Shown here in pieces: positions 11,068-20,804 of a stretch of DNA of 37,373 nt. Below the pieces are notes generated by a model that made no database searches, was not told where the DNA came from, and was given only the letters and a program-made list of their open reading frames with translations. The stretch comes from Pelagophyceae sp. CCMP2097 (lineage: Eukaryota; Sar; Pelagophyceae), in the NCBI GenBank assembly GCA_026770575.1, contig MU657199.1:226621-263993 (forward strand), read 5' to 3'. The translations under genes were made by a program, and so were the position numbers. Position 1 is the stretch's first letter; every line of letters begins with the position of its first letter.

Positions 11068-13089
11068 ATGGGCGCACCGGCGCGCGCCCGTAGCGCGCTC
11101 GTCTGCCTCTCGCTGCTGCGATGCGCAAACGCCTTTGGCCGCTTTTCGCAAAGCGAGGACGAGCATTTCGACGAAGCCACCATCTCTGACGACTACATCA
11201 CGAAGATCGAAGACCTGCGCCAATCGGACGACGAAGCGCAAGTGGGCCGCTACGTCGTCTGGTGGTGCGACCAGGACGTGCAAGTCGCGGGCATGGCCGG
11301 TTCGAGGCTCGAGATGTTTAAGACGCTTTACGGAAAGACGTACACCGACCTCTATCCGGTATCTCTCGACGACGACGACCGCCCGCCAGAGCCGGAGTAC
11401 GGCCACTCGATGGACTCGCCCGTCTTCTCCGGCTTCGCCGTGGCAGGCAATAGGACCGCGCTCGAGGTACGCTTGCCATAGCACTGGCACGGAGAACACC
11501 CACGGTCCTTTGATTATCCTAAATAGGCGGCCTTCGGCGCGTCGGACGACGTCTGCCGCTACGAGCCGGACGAGTACGTCTCCACTTTGGCGACTTCGGC
11601 TTATATTTGGGGTTTGGATCGAATCGACGCCACCGCGACGGGCGCGCCGCCTTTAGACAAAAAGCCGTATACCTCGCACTACACGGGCGCCGGCGTCAGC
11701 ATCTTCGTCATCGACACGGGTTGCAGGACGACGCACGACGAATTCACGCAGAAGTTGACAGGTTCAGTGAAGAGTTACTGGTCCGCGTACGCTCCAGACG
11801 GGACCACCAGATTAAACGGCGGCACTTTCAATCCGCCGGCGGACAACGACGGCCTCTCGCACGGCACGCACTGCGCGGGCATCGCCGCGGGCGCGTCTGT
11901 GGGGGTTGCGCGCGGCGCGGACTTGTACTGTATTAAAGTCATGTCGGACACCGGGTCGGGAGTTTCGTCCGACGCTCTCGCGGGCATGGACGTCGTGAAT
12001 TCGTGGTACCAGGCCCAGTTTAAAGCGACGGGGGTCTACCCGCCCACGGTCGTTTCACTGTCTTTAGCTGCATCGTGTAAGGACACTACCGCTGCATGCC
12101 AAAACGGCGCCTTGGCCAACGCCGTCTCGGCGTTGGCAAAGGCCGGCATTGTTGTGACCGTGGCGGCGGGGAATGTGGGGGCGGATGTGCTGAAGGCGAT
12201 GGGCGTGACTACACCAGCAGTTGCAGGGAGTAACGAAGGTGTGATCTCAATCGGCGCCACCGACATCACAGACACCATGACTTCGTGGTCCAACTACGGC
12301 ACGCCCGTGACGATGCTGGCGCCGGGGAGCCAGGTCTGGTCGTCAGTTCCTTCTACTACTTCGTCGTATGATTTCAAGTCTGGGACGTCAATGGCCACGC
12401 CCCACGTCGCCGGCGCCGCCGCTTTGGTGCTGGAGAAGTACGTCGCGAGGGGCATGCTCGTTGGTGATATCGACGTCGAGAGCATTCTGATGCAAGAGGC
12501 TTTATCGAACGTCGTCTCGACTGTTCCCGCAAACACGGCCAACCTCCTTTTGCAAATCACGGCCGACCGAGCCCCCCCAACGCCGGCGCCGACGGTCATC
12601 CCGCCGACGCCGGCGCCGACGGTGAAACCGTCAACGGCGCCGACGCCGCCGCCGACGTTCAAACCGACTTTACGACCCACCGCCAGGCTGTCGCTCAGGC
12701 CGACACCGCAGCCGACGTCCAAACGTCCGACGGCCAAGCCGACGGCCAAGCCGACGACACCGACCCCGACGTTGCGACCGACTGCCAAGCCGACTTTGCG
12801 ACCGACTGCGCCGCCGACGTTGCAGCCGACGTTACGACCGACTGCGAAACCGACGTTGCAGCCGACGCCGCCGCCGACGTTGCAGCCGACGCCGCAGCCG
12901 ACTCTGAAGCCTACGCCGCAGCCGACGCTTGCACCGACTGACGTCGTCGTCGTCGAGGAGACGTGTGTAGACACCGACTGGACAAAGAGCAGCAATCCGA
13001 ACAAAAACTGCGCATGGGTCAGGCAGGACCCGCGGCGGTGCACGGCGCTGGCCAAAAAAGGATGCCCCGTTGCCTGCGGCGCCTGCTGA
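11068..13089 (+). CDS. Secreted subtilisin-like serine protease (S8, proteinase-K type)
   Basis: Exons 11068-11466 and 11527-13089 encode 653 aa. The 60-nt intron (GTACGC...AG) is phase 0. A signal peptide (SALVCLSLLRCANAFG) and an inhibitor-I9-like propeptide precede the catalytic domain. Catalytic residues are all present: Asp about 196 in VIDTG, His about 245 in SHGTHCAG, Asn about 349 in AAGN and Ser about 421 in SGTSMATPHVAG. After residue about 480 comes a long Pro/Thr-rich linker of PTPAPT and LRPTAKPT units, then a 45-residue C-terminal module with six Cys (ETCVDTDW, NCAW, RRC, GCPVACGAC) resembling the small ShK-like domains of stramenopile secreted proteins. It probably acts outside the cell or in the wall, with the tail as a binding module (inference). 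The start at 11068 fits the signal peptide. Confidence 0.9.
12575..12945 (+). repeat. Pro/Thr coding repeat of the subtilisin linker
   Basis: Degenerate short units (ccgacg and related, encoding PTP/KPT/RPT) make a flexible, probably O-glycosylated spacer between protease and Cys-rich tail. Similar linkers occur in the FkbM fusion at about 29830-29900. Confidence 0.8.
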
Positions 13090-13237
13090 CGACAAACGCG
13101 AACAAAGCAAAACCGCTTAAACTAAACCGTAATCGTACGCCCGCCCCACACGACGCGGTTCTGCGCACGCCTCGCCGCGGGATGGAGATGGGGCTCGCCG
13201 TGGCATGGTAAGCTCCCGCGGGGTCGAAACGTTTATG

Positions 13238-15202
13238 TTACATGGCGTCTGCCCAGAAGCACCCAGAGGCGTAGAGCGCTACAAAGCCCGAGAGGACGTA
13301 GGCGACGTTGCGCCCGACGCTCGAGTGGTCGAGGCCGAGGTGGACCCAGCCGTTGCTGGCGACATCTTCGTCGATGAGGTACCTATCTTATTCGATGAGA
13401 TACCTATCATCTCCGGGATAGCGCGCCTCACCAGAAGCCCGACAAGTGCACATAATACCCCATCTGCGAAAAGACCGTCCTCAGAAACACCTTGAAGAGC
13501 ACCCCGAACGAACTCGGCGAGTTCGGGGGGACGAGGAAGGCGTGGACGTGCGGCTCCGTGGCCGAGTCGAGGCGGTCGACGACGAAAGACCAGTTCAGTA
13601 AAGTCCCACTGCATAAAAGCAAACCCAGCCCCAATATCATCCAGAAGAGCTGGTGGTACCAGTGCCGCGCGCCCAGCGCGCAGCCCCAGACGCAGCGGTC
13701 GTCGACTGATTGCAGGTAAACCTATTGATTCCATCCATACGCAGTGGTCGTCCTCCGACTGGAGGTAGACATATCAGGGTTTCTATACGTTTCTATACGT
13801 TTCACTACGGTGTCCCTTATCGAAGCGAGGCGGAGATGACCCCTCCCGCGCTTCCGCCGCGACCACGCCTTTGCTGGGTTGCAGACGTGGAAAAGACGCG
13901 GCCCTTTGACGCCAGAGTAGGGCCAGTCCTCGAGCAGGTTGTCGAAGCCGACCCAGATGCTGACCTGGCCGAGGTACGAGACGCAAGCCAAGAGGAACGC
14001 GACCAGAGGCATCTGCGTCGATGTGCCGAGGGACAGATCCCACTTGCTGCGCATGCACCGACCAAACTCGACCGCGCCATCTGCGCCGACATCCGGCAGC
14101 TTTGGCCGATCTCGGCCGACGAGCTCGGCGTGCGTATAGACAACGTCCACTAAAGCTGCCGTCGTGAGGCCGCAGACTGCATAAAGGACGTCTCTCTCCA
14201 CCGTCATGGCCCAAAGATGCTTGTTCGCAAGATTATAAAGGCCGCACGTCATCATCACTTGGGCCGCGTACGAGAGCAGCGCCCTCGGCCACCGCCAGCT
14301 CAAATCGTCTAGCCGAGCCTCCCAAAACGCCGCAAAGCGCCCTCCCACCGAGCCAGGCACCAAACCGTTCGAGTGGAACGTGTCGAGGAGCATGGACACG
14401 GTGAACCCTATCAGGACCCAGGTGACGTTGCGCGGCTCCGAGTCGAGCCAGTCGTCATCCGCTGGAGGGGAGTCATCATACTCATCGTCGAAATAAACAG
14501 TCACGTTGCTCCCCGTCGAATTCAAGTACGTCGCGCCGTGGACGTGCCTTGAAACGATGGCAGGGTCGACCCACGGCAGCGCGAGCCTAGATGCGGTGAT
14601 GAGGCGATGTTGCATCGAGTTTCCCGACCGACGCTGGCACCGAGTTTCCCAAAGGCGCTGGCACCGCGCGCGCAAAACGTGAGCATGTCCCAGAGGCCGA
14701 CCCAGAGGACGATGGAGGCGTGGAGCGAGATGAGGGCGACGGCGTGGCGCTTCCAGTGCGTCTTGGCAAAGGCGCAGACTTCTCGCGCCGACGCCTCAAA
14801 CGGCAATTCTGGGATCGTGGACGTACCAAAAGGCCCCCACCAGTCGAATACGGCGCGGCAGCGGCCGCGCGGCGCTTCGCCGCGCGGCGGCGGCGATTCG
14901 CCGCGCGACGGCGGCGCTTCACCGCGCGACGGCGGCGCGGCGAGCGCGGTCAGAGCGTCGCGGGCGCCGCGCGCGGCGGCGGCAGCGGCGGCGGCGGCCG
15001 CGAAGAGCGTCCCATCGAGCTGAAGCGGCAGCACCGTGCGCGGCTTGGCGGACTTGGCCTCTCCACCGTCATCGGTGTCATCGCCGTCGTCGCCGCGGAC
15101 TCGCATCGGATTCAGCGCCAAACCGTCGTCTGCGTCGCGCACGTCCGAGGCAAGGCGCGTCCATTGCGTGGGCGTCGCCGCGCGACTAAAGCCCAGTGAC
15201 AT
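13238..15202 (-). CDS. Multi-pass membrane protein of unknown family
   Basis: Exons on the minus strand: 15202-14679, 14586-13809, 13721-13432 and 13382-13238, 578 aa. Phases agree at all three junctions. The 49-nt intron 13383-13431 (GTGAGG) is secure, and the first donor (GTTTTG at 14678) is weak. I do not recognise the family. The N-terminus is Arg/Ala-rich with an Arg-Gly-Glu repeat encoded at about 14860-14940. Seven or eight membrane helices follow, among them ALISLHASIVLWVGLWDML, VTWVLIGFTVSMLLDTF, LLSYAAQVMMTCGLYNLA, VLYAVCGLTTAALVDVVY, PLVAFLLACVSYLGQVSIWVG, WMILGLGLLLCSGTLLNW and AYVLSGFVALYASGCFW. Two N-glycosylation sequons (NST, NVT) lie between the first two helices, which places that loop outside or in the ER lumen. 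The frame is open upstream to 15724 with a very basic sequence, so a longer N-terminus is possible. Introns 2 and 3 contain copies of exon starts. Confidence 0.6.
13362..13408. repeat. 21-nt direct repeat spanning an intron/exon border
   Basis: The start of the last exon of the membrane-protein gene (ATAGGTACCTCATCGACGAAG on the minus strand, less its final base in places) is repeated immediately upstream inside the 49-nt intron as ATAGGTATCTCATCGAATA. The intron's 3' half is therefore a near-copy of the exon edge, acceptor AG included. Confidence 0.8.
13684..13770. repeat. 36-nt exon-start copy inside the preceding intron
   Basis: On the minus strand the beginning of exon 3 encodes VYLQSVDDRCVW. 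About 49 bp upstream, within intron 13722-13808, a diverged copy could encode VYLQSEDDHCVW. The two match over about 36 positions with a few substitutions. The intron also contains a perfect 10-bp tandem repeat (AAACGTATAG twice). Confidence 0.85.
14616..14664. repeat. 25-bp tandem repeat in intron 14587-14678
   Basis: CGAGTTTCCC...GCTGGCAC occurs at 14616 and again at 14641, so two imperfect 25-bp units occupy over half of the 92-nt intron. Confidence 0.75.
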
Positions 15203-16008
15203 GCCAACGCGGCCGCCCACGCGGCGCCGCGCGCGAAACCGACGCCGCCGGCGCCGTTTCTTTAGCCGAAACTCGGCCGACCTTCGAAAGGCCTTCTCCG
15301 GCGTCGAGCCACGAACGGCGCTTCTTCCGCGGCGCTGCGGCGGCGCGCCGCTGCGGCGGCCCACGGTGGTGCGCGCCGGCCGGGAAAGCGAGCGCGCGCC
15401 GCGGACGTTTGAGCACGGCGCGGCGGCGGCGGAGCGCTTCAGCGATCTCAGAAAATGTTCAAATCCGACACGAAACATTCCGGGGCTCGGCCGGCGCCGA
15501 CGCAGCAGTCGAGGAATGCGAAGATTCCGACGGAGCTCGGGGGTTGCCGCGGCACGGCCCGTCTCGGGGCCCGTTTGACAGCTTTCACCACTTCTTGGAA
15601 GATTCTCGGAGTTCACCAAGTTAGAGAGTCGAGATGCTCGCGCCGCAGCCTCTTCGCCGACACGTCGTTGTTGCCGGCGGAAGCCGGCCGATGCCGCGGA
15701 TGCGTGCGGGGCGCCGGAGGACACGGGGCCAGCCAGAGAAAGAGTTCAAAGCTTCGCCAAAGAACGCGCCGACGAGCCCCGCACTTTGAGAATGCGAGCG
15801 TCGTACGAGTCGCCGTGCTCGTTGAAAGAGGCGTCTATTGCAGCAATCTACATTGAGAAGAAGAAGAAAAATCACGCGCCCGCTTCGCATTTTGGGTCCC
15901 AAATTTAGCGCGGCTCGCCAGACGACGCCCCATCGGCGCTCTTGAACGCCTCTAAATTTTCGGCGATTCCACGCTCGCTCTTCAGAGTTGAGTTTCCGCA
16001 TTGGAAAT
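15203..16008. promoter_or_regulatory. Divergent region upstream of the membrane-protein and Sec61-beta genes
   Basis: About 800 bp between two start codons. The left half is GC-rich and could encode an Arg-rich N-terminal extension of the membrane protein. The right half (about 15840-16005) is more AT-rich and is the likely Sec61-beta promoter and 5' UTR. No other gene is seen. Confidence 0.4.
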
Positions 16009-16342
16009 ATGTCGACGCCCACGGAAGGCGCCCCCAAGGGCCCGCTCTCGCGGCCGGCGCCGGCGCGCGGCCCGGGCGGCGGTGTTCTCGCGCAGCGCAA
16101 GCGCCCGGCGCGCACCTCCAGCGGCGGCGCCGGCAACGCCCAGGCGATGCAGCGCGCCCAGCCCGGTGCGCCCTTTCAGACACGCATGGCCGGATCAAGG
16201 ACACGGTGTATTAGGCATCCTGCGCTTCTACGCCGACGAGGCGCAGGGCCTGAAGATTGGCCCTACTTCGGTTTTGGTAATGTCGCTCATGTTCATTGGG
16301 TTCGTCGTCGTGCTGCACATCTTCGGCAAAATCGCCGCGTAA
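16009..16342 (+). CDS. SEC61B: Sec61-beta, translocon subunit
   Basis: Exons 16009-16165 and 16215-16342 encode 94 aa. The 49-nt intron (GTGCGC...AG) is phase 1. A Gly/Pro/Arg-rich cytosolic N-terminus ([15 protein letters not shown]) is followed by the family signature [15 protein letters not shown] and a single C-terminal membrane anchor, [21 protein letters not shown]. Length and layout match eukaryotic Sec61-beta, a tail-anchored part of the ER protein-conducting channel. The only unusual point is a slightly shortened segment between the basic N-terminus and the signature. Confidence 0.93.
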
Positions 16343-16693
16343 AGCTAACTAACCTGTCGTGCCCCACCACACTACGACTCTGCGTCGCGGACGACGAAAA
16401 TGACGGCCTTTGCGAGGGCCGATACGCGGAGCAGGATGTGGACGCGCGGCAGGCGAAGTCCTTTGCGAGGCCTTGCGACGGCCGCCCTGGCTCGGTGTGG
16501 CGGCGGCCAGGATCCGTCGCACCGCCGGTGGCTCGCAGGGCCTCTCGCACCGCCGGGCGGCCTCCTCTCGTGGTCGAGGGCCGTCCGCCGCGACGCTCGT
16601 GTCGCAACGCGGGCCTCTACGATGGGCGTCTCAAGGGAGTCATCCCGTGGCGCCTCCAGGCGGGCTGGTGCGGTAGCGCATAGACCTTGTCGG
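16343..16693. other. Convergent 3' spacer, no gene seen
   Basis: 351 bp between the Sec61-beta stop and the kinase stop. It is GC-rich with open frames but no recognisable protein, RNA or repeat. Confidence 0.4.
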
Positions 16694-18576
16694 TTAGTCC
16701 TTTGCCTCAGCGAGCATGTCGTTGAATTTTGGGCGCGGCGGCGTCAGCGGCATCTTGAACGGACTCTTTGCAGCCAGCGCGGCAACGGCGCCCGTCCGCA
16801 CAGAGTCGCGCAGCGAGAGCAGCGAGGCGAGCCTATGTAGACGCGTGTGAGACGCGTGTGCCGGAGAAGCGTCTTTGGACACCACCCGTCTACGCACAGC
16901 GTGTCGGTACGAATCCGATCTTTCCGCTGCGCAGTCAGCGACGCCTGCGCCAGCTCGGCCAGCACACCCGAGTACGCCATCAGGTTCGGCGAGTCGTCGC
17001 GCTGCAAAGAGTCGTCTAACAGAATGGTGGCGTCGAAATGTTTCGAAGAGGCGAAAGACGCCAAATCGGCGGGCACTCTTCCGACAGTAATGGCCGCCTC
17101 GCCGGACAGAAGCTCTAGCAAAACGACTCCAAACGAGTAGACGTCGGAGCCGGCGGCGGCGACGCCGGTTTGGGCATATTCGGGGTCAATGTACCCCCAA
17201 CTGCCCTTCAGCGTCGCCGTTTTAATAGAGTCGTTCTGCGTCACCGTCTTTGCAAACCTCCCCAACCCAAAGTCGCAGAGCTTGGCCACGAGAGGCGTGT
17301 CCGTGAGCAGGACGTTTGCGGTCTTGACGTCTCCATGGATAAACGCGCCGTCCCTTTGGGCGTGCAGGAAATCCAGGCCTCTGGCGACCTATTGTTTGTG
17401 GTGGGGGTTTCGACTTCATTGGGTCGACGTCCCACCCCGCTCAGAAACGCACGTCTACGGCGACTTGGACCCTGGCATGCCACGCCAGCGGCGCTTTCTC
17501 GGCGTCCCCGTTGTGCGTCCGAATTCTAGACTCCAAAGAGCCTCCACGAGCCAGCTCGTAGACGAGGCACCGAGTCGGGCCCTCGACGGCGTAGCCGTAG
17601 AGCTGGATCCTACAAAGGCGCGGGCCTTCGTCTCGGAGCTGCAGATCACGGGGACACTCAAGGAGAGTCACGCTGCGGGACTCACAGGTTTGGGTGGACG
17701 AGCCTCGCCAGCGAGAGGACTTCTGCGGCGAACTCTTTGGAGCCTTGCATGCTGTTGTCATCGAGCTTCTTTACTGCCACGTAGCCCAATTGCGGCAGCT
17801 CCCCCCGAAAAACGTGCCCAAAACCACCGGACCCAATCTTGCAATAATCGGACCAGCCGCCCGTCGCGGCCGATAATTCTTTGCAGTCAAACTCTTCTAA
17901 ATGACTCCCAGTCACTTTGGACTGGGCCGCAGTCGACAGCTCCTGTCCTAAAGCCCCTTGCAGAGTGCCGCCGCCATCAGACGCACTCTCCACTAGTGAA
18001 GCAATCGTTTTGCTGACGTCATAGTGCTGCGCATTGAGCTCCGCGAGTATGAGCTCCTCGGAGCAGGAATTTCCGAGGAGGTCCCGCACAGCAGATACAG
18101 CTGACAACTGCGCAGACATCATGGCCTCGTACTCCGTCGCCGGCTGCCCCGAGACAGACACCGCCACCGCCGCGACGGGAGAGACCACCAGCTGGGCCGA
18201 GACGGGCGCCGCCTGCGGGGTCTGCGGGGCCTACGGCGAGGTGGTCCAAAGGCCTTAAAGCGAGGTCTCGAACGAAGAGGGTGACGCACGGGCACGTTGA
18301 CTTCGAACGCCGACCCCGGCTGCGCACCCGCGGGGATGCACGCGCGCAGGGTTCGGCCTGCGTTTACGCGCGTCGGGGAGAGCGGCTCTGGAGGTTTACG
18401 ACGCCCCACGCATCCGACGGCGCACCGTTGACGGTGAACGTGGCCTGGTCGCCTGCGCGCATGCCTTCGGGCACGATGACGCGGACGCGCTGCGGTCCCT
18501 GGGGCCTTGCGGCTGGTGGCGGTGCGTTGGAAGAGTTGCTCGTCGCAGGCGTGGCCGAAGACGCCCCAGCGCCCAT
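16694..18576 (-). CDS. Pelle/IRAK-like protein kinase with myristoylation-type N-terminus and UBA-like segment
   Basis: Exons on the minus strand: 18576-18426, 18357-18290, 18230-17686, 17609-17453, 17388-16898 and 16832-16694, 516 aa. All five introns (59-76 nt) are phase-consistent. The protein begins MGAGASS, a typical N-myristoylation start. Two short repeats follow (VRVIVPEGMRAGDQATFTVNG-type and LRACIPAGAQPGSAFEVNVP). Residues about 118-155 resemble a UBA/CUE three-helix unit (ELILAELNAQHYDVSKTIASL). The kinase domain runs from about 190: Gly loop GSGGFGHVF, Lys about 227 in VAVKKL, catalytic loop HGDVKTANVLL (Asp about 327), DFG about 346-348, then GSWGYIDPEY and DVYSFGVVLLELLSG. The HGD loop makes it non-RD, as in Pelle. 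It is probably an active Ser/Thr kinase at a membrane, with unknown pathway. Confidence 0.85.
16835..16860. repeat. 11-nt tandem repeat in a kinase intron
   Basis: ACGCGTGTGAG followed by ACGCGTGTGCC lies just upstream (in transcript order) of the last acceptor of the kinase gene, within the 65-nt intron 16833-16897. Confidence 0.6.
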
Positions 18577-18813
18577 TTTGCCGCCGAGGCGACGCCCACG
18601 CTCCGGGGGCGTATAGTCGACTCTTTTTCTTCGACGAGCGTGGCCGCGCGCCACCAAGCCTCCGAGTCTACAATTGTAGACTCCGCCCTTTTTTCCGTTT
18701 CTCAATTGCGTTTCTACAATTTTTGTAGGGAAGAGGTTTCGCACGTGTTGTGGAACGCACGACGTTTTTATTTTAAAGGCGTTAGGCGAGACTTGCGCCG
18801 TGCGGCGGCGGCC
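18577..18813. promoter_or_regulatory. Divergent promoter region with palindromes (kinase / EF-hand)
   Basis: 237 bp between two start codons. It contains a perfect 14-bp palindrome, TCTACAATTGTAGA, at 18667-18680, and a related inverted repeat, CTACAA-TTT-TTGTAG, at 18714-18728. The two share the half-site CTACAA and stand about 47 bp apart in an AT-richer core. They could be binding sites for a dimeric factor controlling one or both genes. Confidence 0.5.
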
Positions 18814-19855
18814 ATGGGAAATATGGCGGTAGGGACCATGTCCCAGGTCGTGCAGAGCGGCCGAGCGGAGCTGCTAGCCGTAAGGAAGAGAATCGGGAAC
18901 AAAGCGAACCTCCCGACGCACGTACGTCCGTAGCAAAGGCTCCCTTGCCCGCCTTCCCGCGCATTGGCGATTAGGTCTCCCGCGCGGCCTGGGACGCGGC
19001 GCTACTCGCGTCGGCGATTGACGACTCGGACCGAGATGTCTTTGAACGGCTCTTCACTCTCTATGATAAGCGAGGGACCGGCGAGGTACACGTCAAGGAC
19101 TTCCTCAGTGCGTCCCCTCGGGGCGACCGGCAAGACGGAGGCCGTTTGACGAGCCTCCGGCTGGGTTCTGGCGGGCTCGCGCCTTCAGGATTGGAGAGCG
19201 GTCGTCCACCGCCAGCGCCGTCATCACGTGTCTCACCGCGGCGGTAGGCGGCCTGGCGGCGATTGTGGACGCGGCCCTTGACGAGCGGCTCCTCATCGCG
19301 TTGGAGCTCGTTGACGACAAGGGCACGGGCTACCTCGCGCAGTGCGTTACCTTGCGTGGCTCGCGCCGCGGTACTTGCATACGGTCCTTCACTAGGCCCG
19401 AGGTCCTGGCCGCCTTCGTCAGCATGAACCGCACCTGCACGTACTTTGGCGACGAGGCCATGCCATTCGACCAGCTCGAAGAGCTCGTGAAAAGGCGGCG
19501 TCAGGCAAGGCCGGTTTGGGAACCGGGTGCACAAAGAGGCGCGAGCGGCGGCAGAGGCGAGAGCGACGCAGAGGCGAGAGACTTCCAAGAGGCGAGAGCG
19601 ACGCGGAGGCATTGTCGTGGGCGGAGGCTTGGTACACGCAGTGGGGAGAGACGCGGCCTTGCCAACACTGGCCGGAGCCTTTTTGACCGTTTCGCCTTCG
19701 ACGGTCATCAACAAGCGTAGGTGGAATCCACGTTCGAGACGTTTGAAGGGCAGCTCGTCGACGGCAAGCTGCGTTACAAGGACCACTGCTCCGACTTTGC
19801 CGCGCATCCCATCATCGAGATCTTTGTGTCTAGACAAGCAAACGCCGCGCACTAG
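18814..19855 (+). CDS. EF-hand calcium-binding protein, myristoylation-type start
   Basis: Exons 18814-18921, 18975-19107, 19197-19341, 19396-19486 and 19721-19855 encode about 203 aa. Donors are GTACGT, GTGCGT, GTGCGT and GTGAAA. The acceptor at 19196 was chosen to keep phase and is the least certain. The protein begins MGNMAVG. Three EF-hand-like units follow: FERLFTLYDKRGTGEVHVKDF, LLIALELVDDKGTGYLAQ with Glu at loop position 12, and a last one around FEGQLVDGKLRYKDH. The loops lack some canonical acidic ligands, so calcium affinity may be reduced. Length and arrangement resemble calcineurin-B/recoverin-type sensors, but no closer family is recognised. The gene is divergent from a kinase that also has a myristoylation-type start, so both could act at membranes (inference). 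The last intron is 234 nt and repeat-rich. Confidence 0.7.
19551..19606. repeat. GAGGCGAGAGCGACG direct repeat in the last EF-hand intron
   Basis: The 15-nt core occurs near 19555 and again near 19590, with a partial copy (GAGGCGAGAGAC) between. The spacing is about 36 bp, within intron 19487-19720. Confidence 0.6.
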
Positions 19856-20058
19856 CCCGCGGCCCACCGTGACCTGTATCATCACTGTATCCCTATAGTC
19901 CTTGTCGTGTGTCTCTCCAACGCCGCGGCTTCGGCCTTGTTCGCATACGTCCCTACGAGGGCCGGGCGCGCGGCGCCGTTCCGACTTGAGTCAACTTGAA
20001 AGGCCCAGATTATCGCCCGAACTTAGCGAGCGCGGTGTTCTAGATCTCACTGCAAAAA

Positions 20059-20740
20059 ATGGCCTGCGCGATGCTCCTCCTGCTCCTGCTCCCGGCGACC
20101 TCGCTCATCTCGCCGGCCGCGCCGCTGCGCAGGACGGCGCTCTGCGGGAGGAAGCCGACGCTCCGCGGCATGCCGCCGGAGCAGATCCGACCTTCGCCCA
20201 TTGCCGAACGTCCGAACCAGCGCCCCTTCGAAAAGCTTCCCGCCGTTTGAAGGCTTCCCACGCCTGCGCCTAGGCGGCTGGTACTCCAGGGAGCAGATCA
20301 AGACGCTGCGCAAGGCGGCGGCTTCTCTAATAGTGAAAAAAGAGATGGCACAACACTGGTTGGCTGACGCCGAAGACGAAGGCCCAAACGACGAATCAGT
20401 CTCCACCGTCTCCGAACTCCTCGACGAGCACGAGTTCGTGGAAGTTCGGCATTTGGCCATGCAGGACGTGCGCCGGGCCCACGGCGTGGCCACTGCTTTG
20501 GCCGAGGCGGCGGACGCCGCCGTTCTGCAGACGGCGGGCCACGCTACCGTCCTCTTCCGGCCGCGCGAGGGCGCCGAATCTTCCGTGAAGCTGTGGTCAA
20601 ATGCGCAGCGATGGACCATGCGCGAAAAACCCGTCCGAGACGTGCGTTCCCTCTCGCGGACCATTGTTCCCCGCTCCCACGCCGCCCTCTCGCAGGCGCG
20701 CGGCAAGATCATCGTCGGCGCCAAAGCTGAGGACCAGTGA
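20059..20740 (+). CDS. CRM/YhbY-like RNA-binding protein with N-terminal targeting sequence
   Basis: Exons 20059-20209 and 20274-20740 encode 205 aa. The 64-nt phase-1 intron has donor GTCCGA. The N-terminus is a hydrophobic leader (MLLLLLLPATSLISPAAPLRR) that fits a signal or bipartite plastid-targeting sequence. The body resembles a CRM (CRS1/YhbY) domain: WYSREQIKTLRKAAASL, LLDEHEFVEVRHL and VLQTAGHATVLFRP. CRM proteins bind ribosomal RNA or group II introns in bacteria and plastids. The usual GxxG loop is not evident; the region reads AEDEGPNDES instead, so binding may differ. A basic C-terminus follows. Family assignment is by pattern only. The stop is 64 bp from the convergent stop of the next gene. 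Confidence 0.6.
20220..20266. repeat. 21/22-nt tandem repeat in the CRM-gene intron
   Basis: CCCTTCGAAAAGCTTCCCGCC is followed directly by CCGTTTGAAGGCTTCCCACGCC-like sequence. Together they fill most of the 64-nt intron 20210-20273. Confidence 0.7.
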
Positions 20741-20804
20741 TTTCGCCATCCGTTGTTTATAAACTTTGCCTTTCCGGAGTGTTCTTTTCCATGCGGGTGG
20801 TGCA

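Noticed and set aside
12294..13055. Minus-strand Gly/Val-rich frame opposite the subtilisin
   Set aside because: It is the mirror of the Pro/Thr repeat and the protease domain, so a shadow frame.
19061..19885. Long minus-strand open frame over the EF-hand gene
   Set aside because: It overlaps exons of a convincing EF-hand protein on the other strand and its translation has no domain. High GC makes such antisense frames common here.
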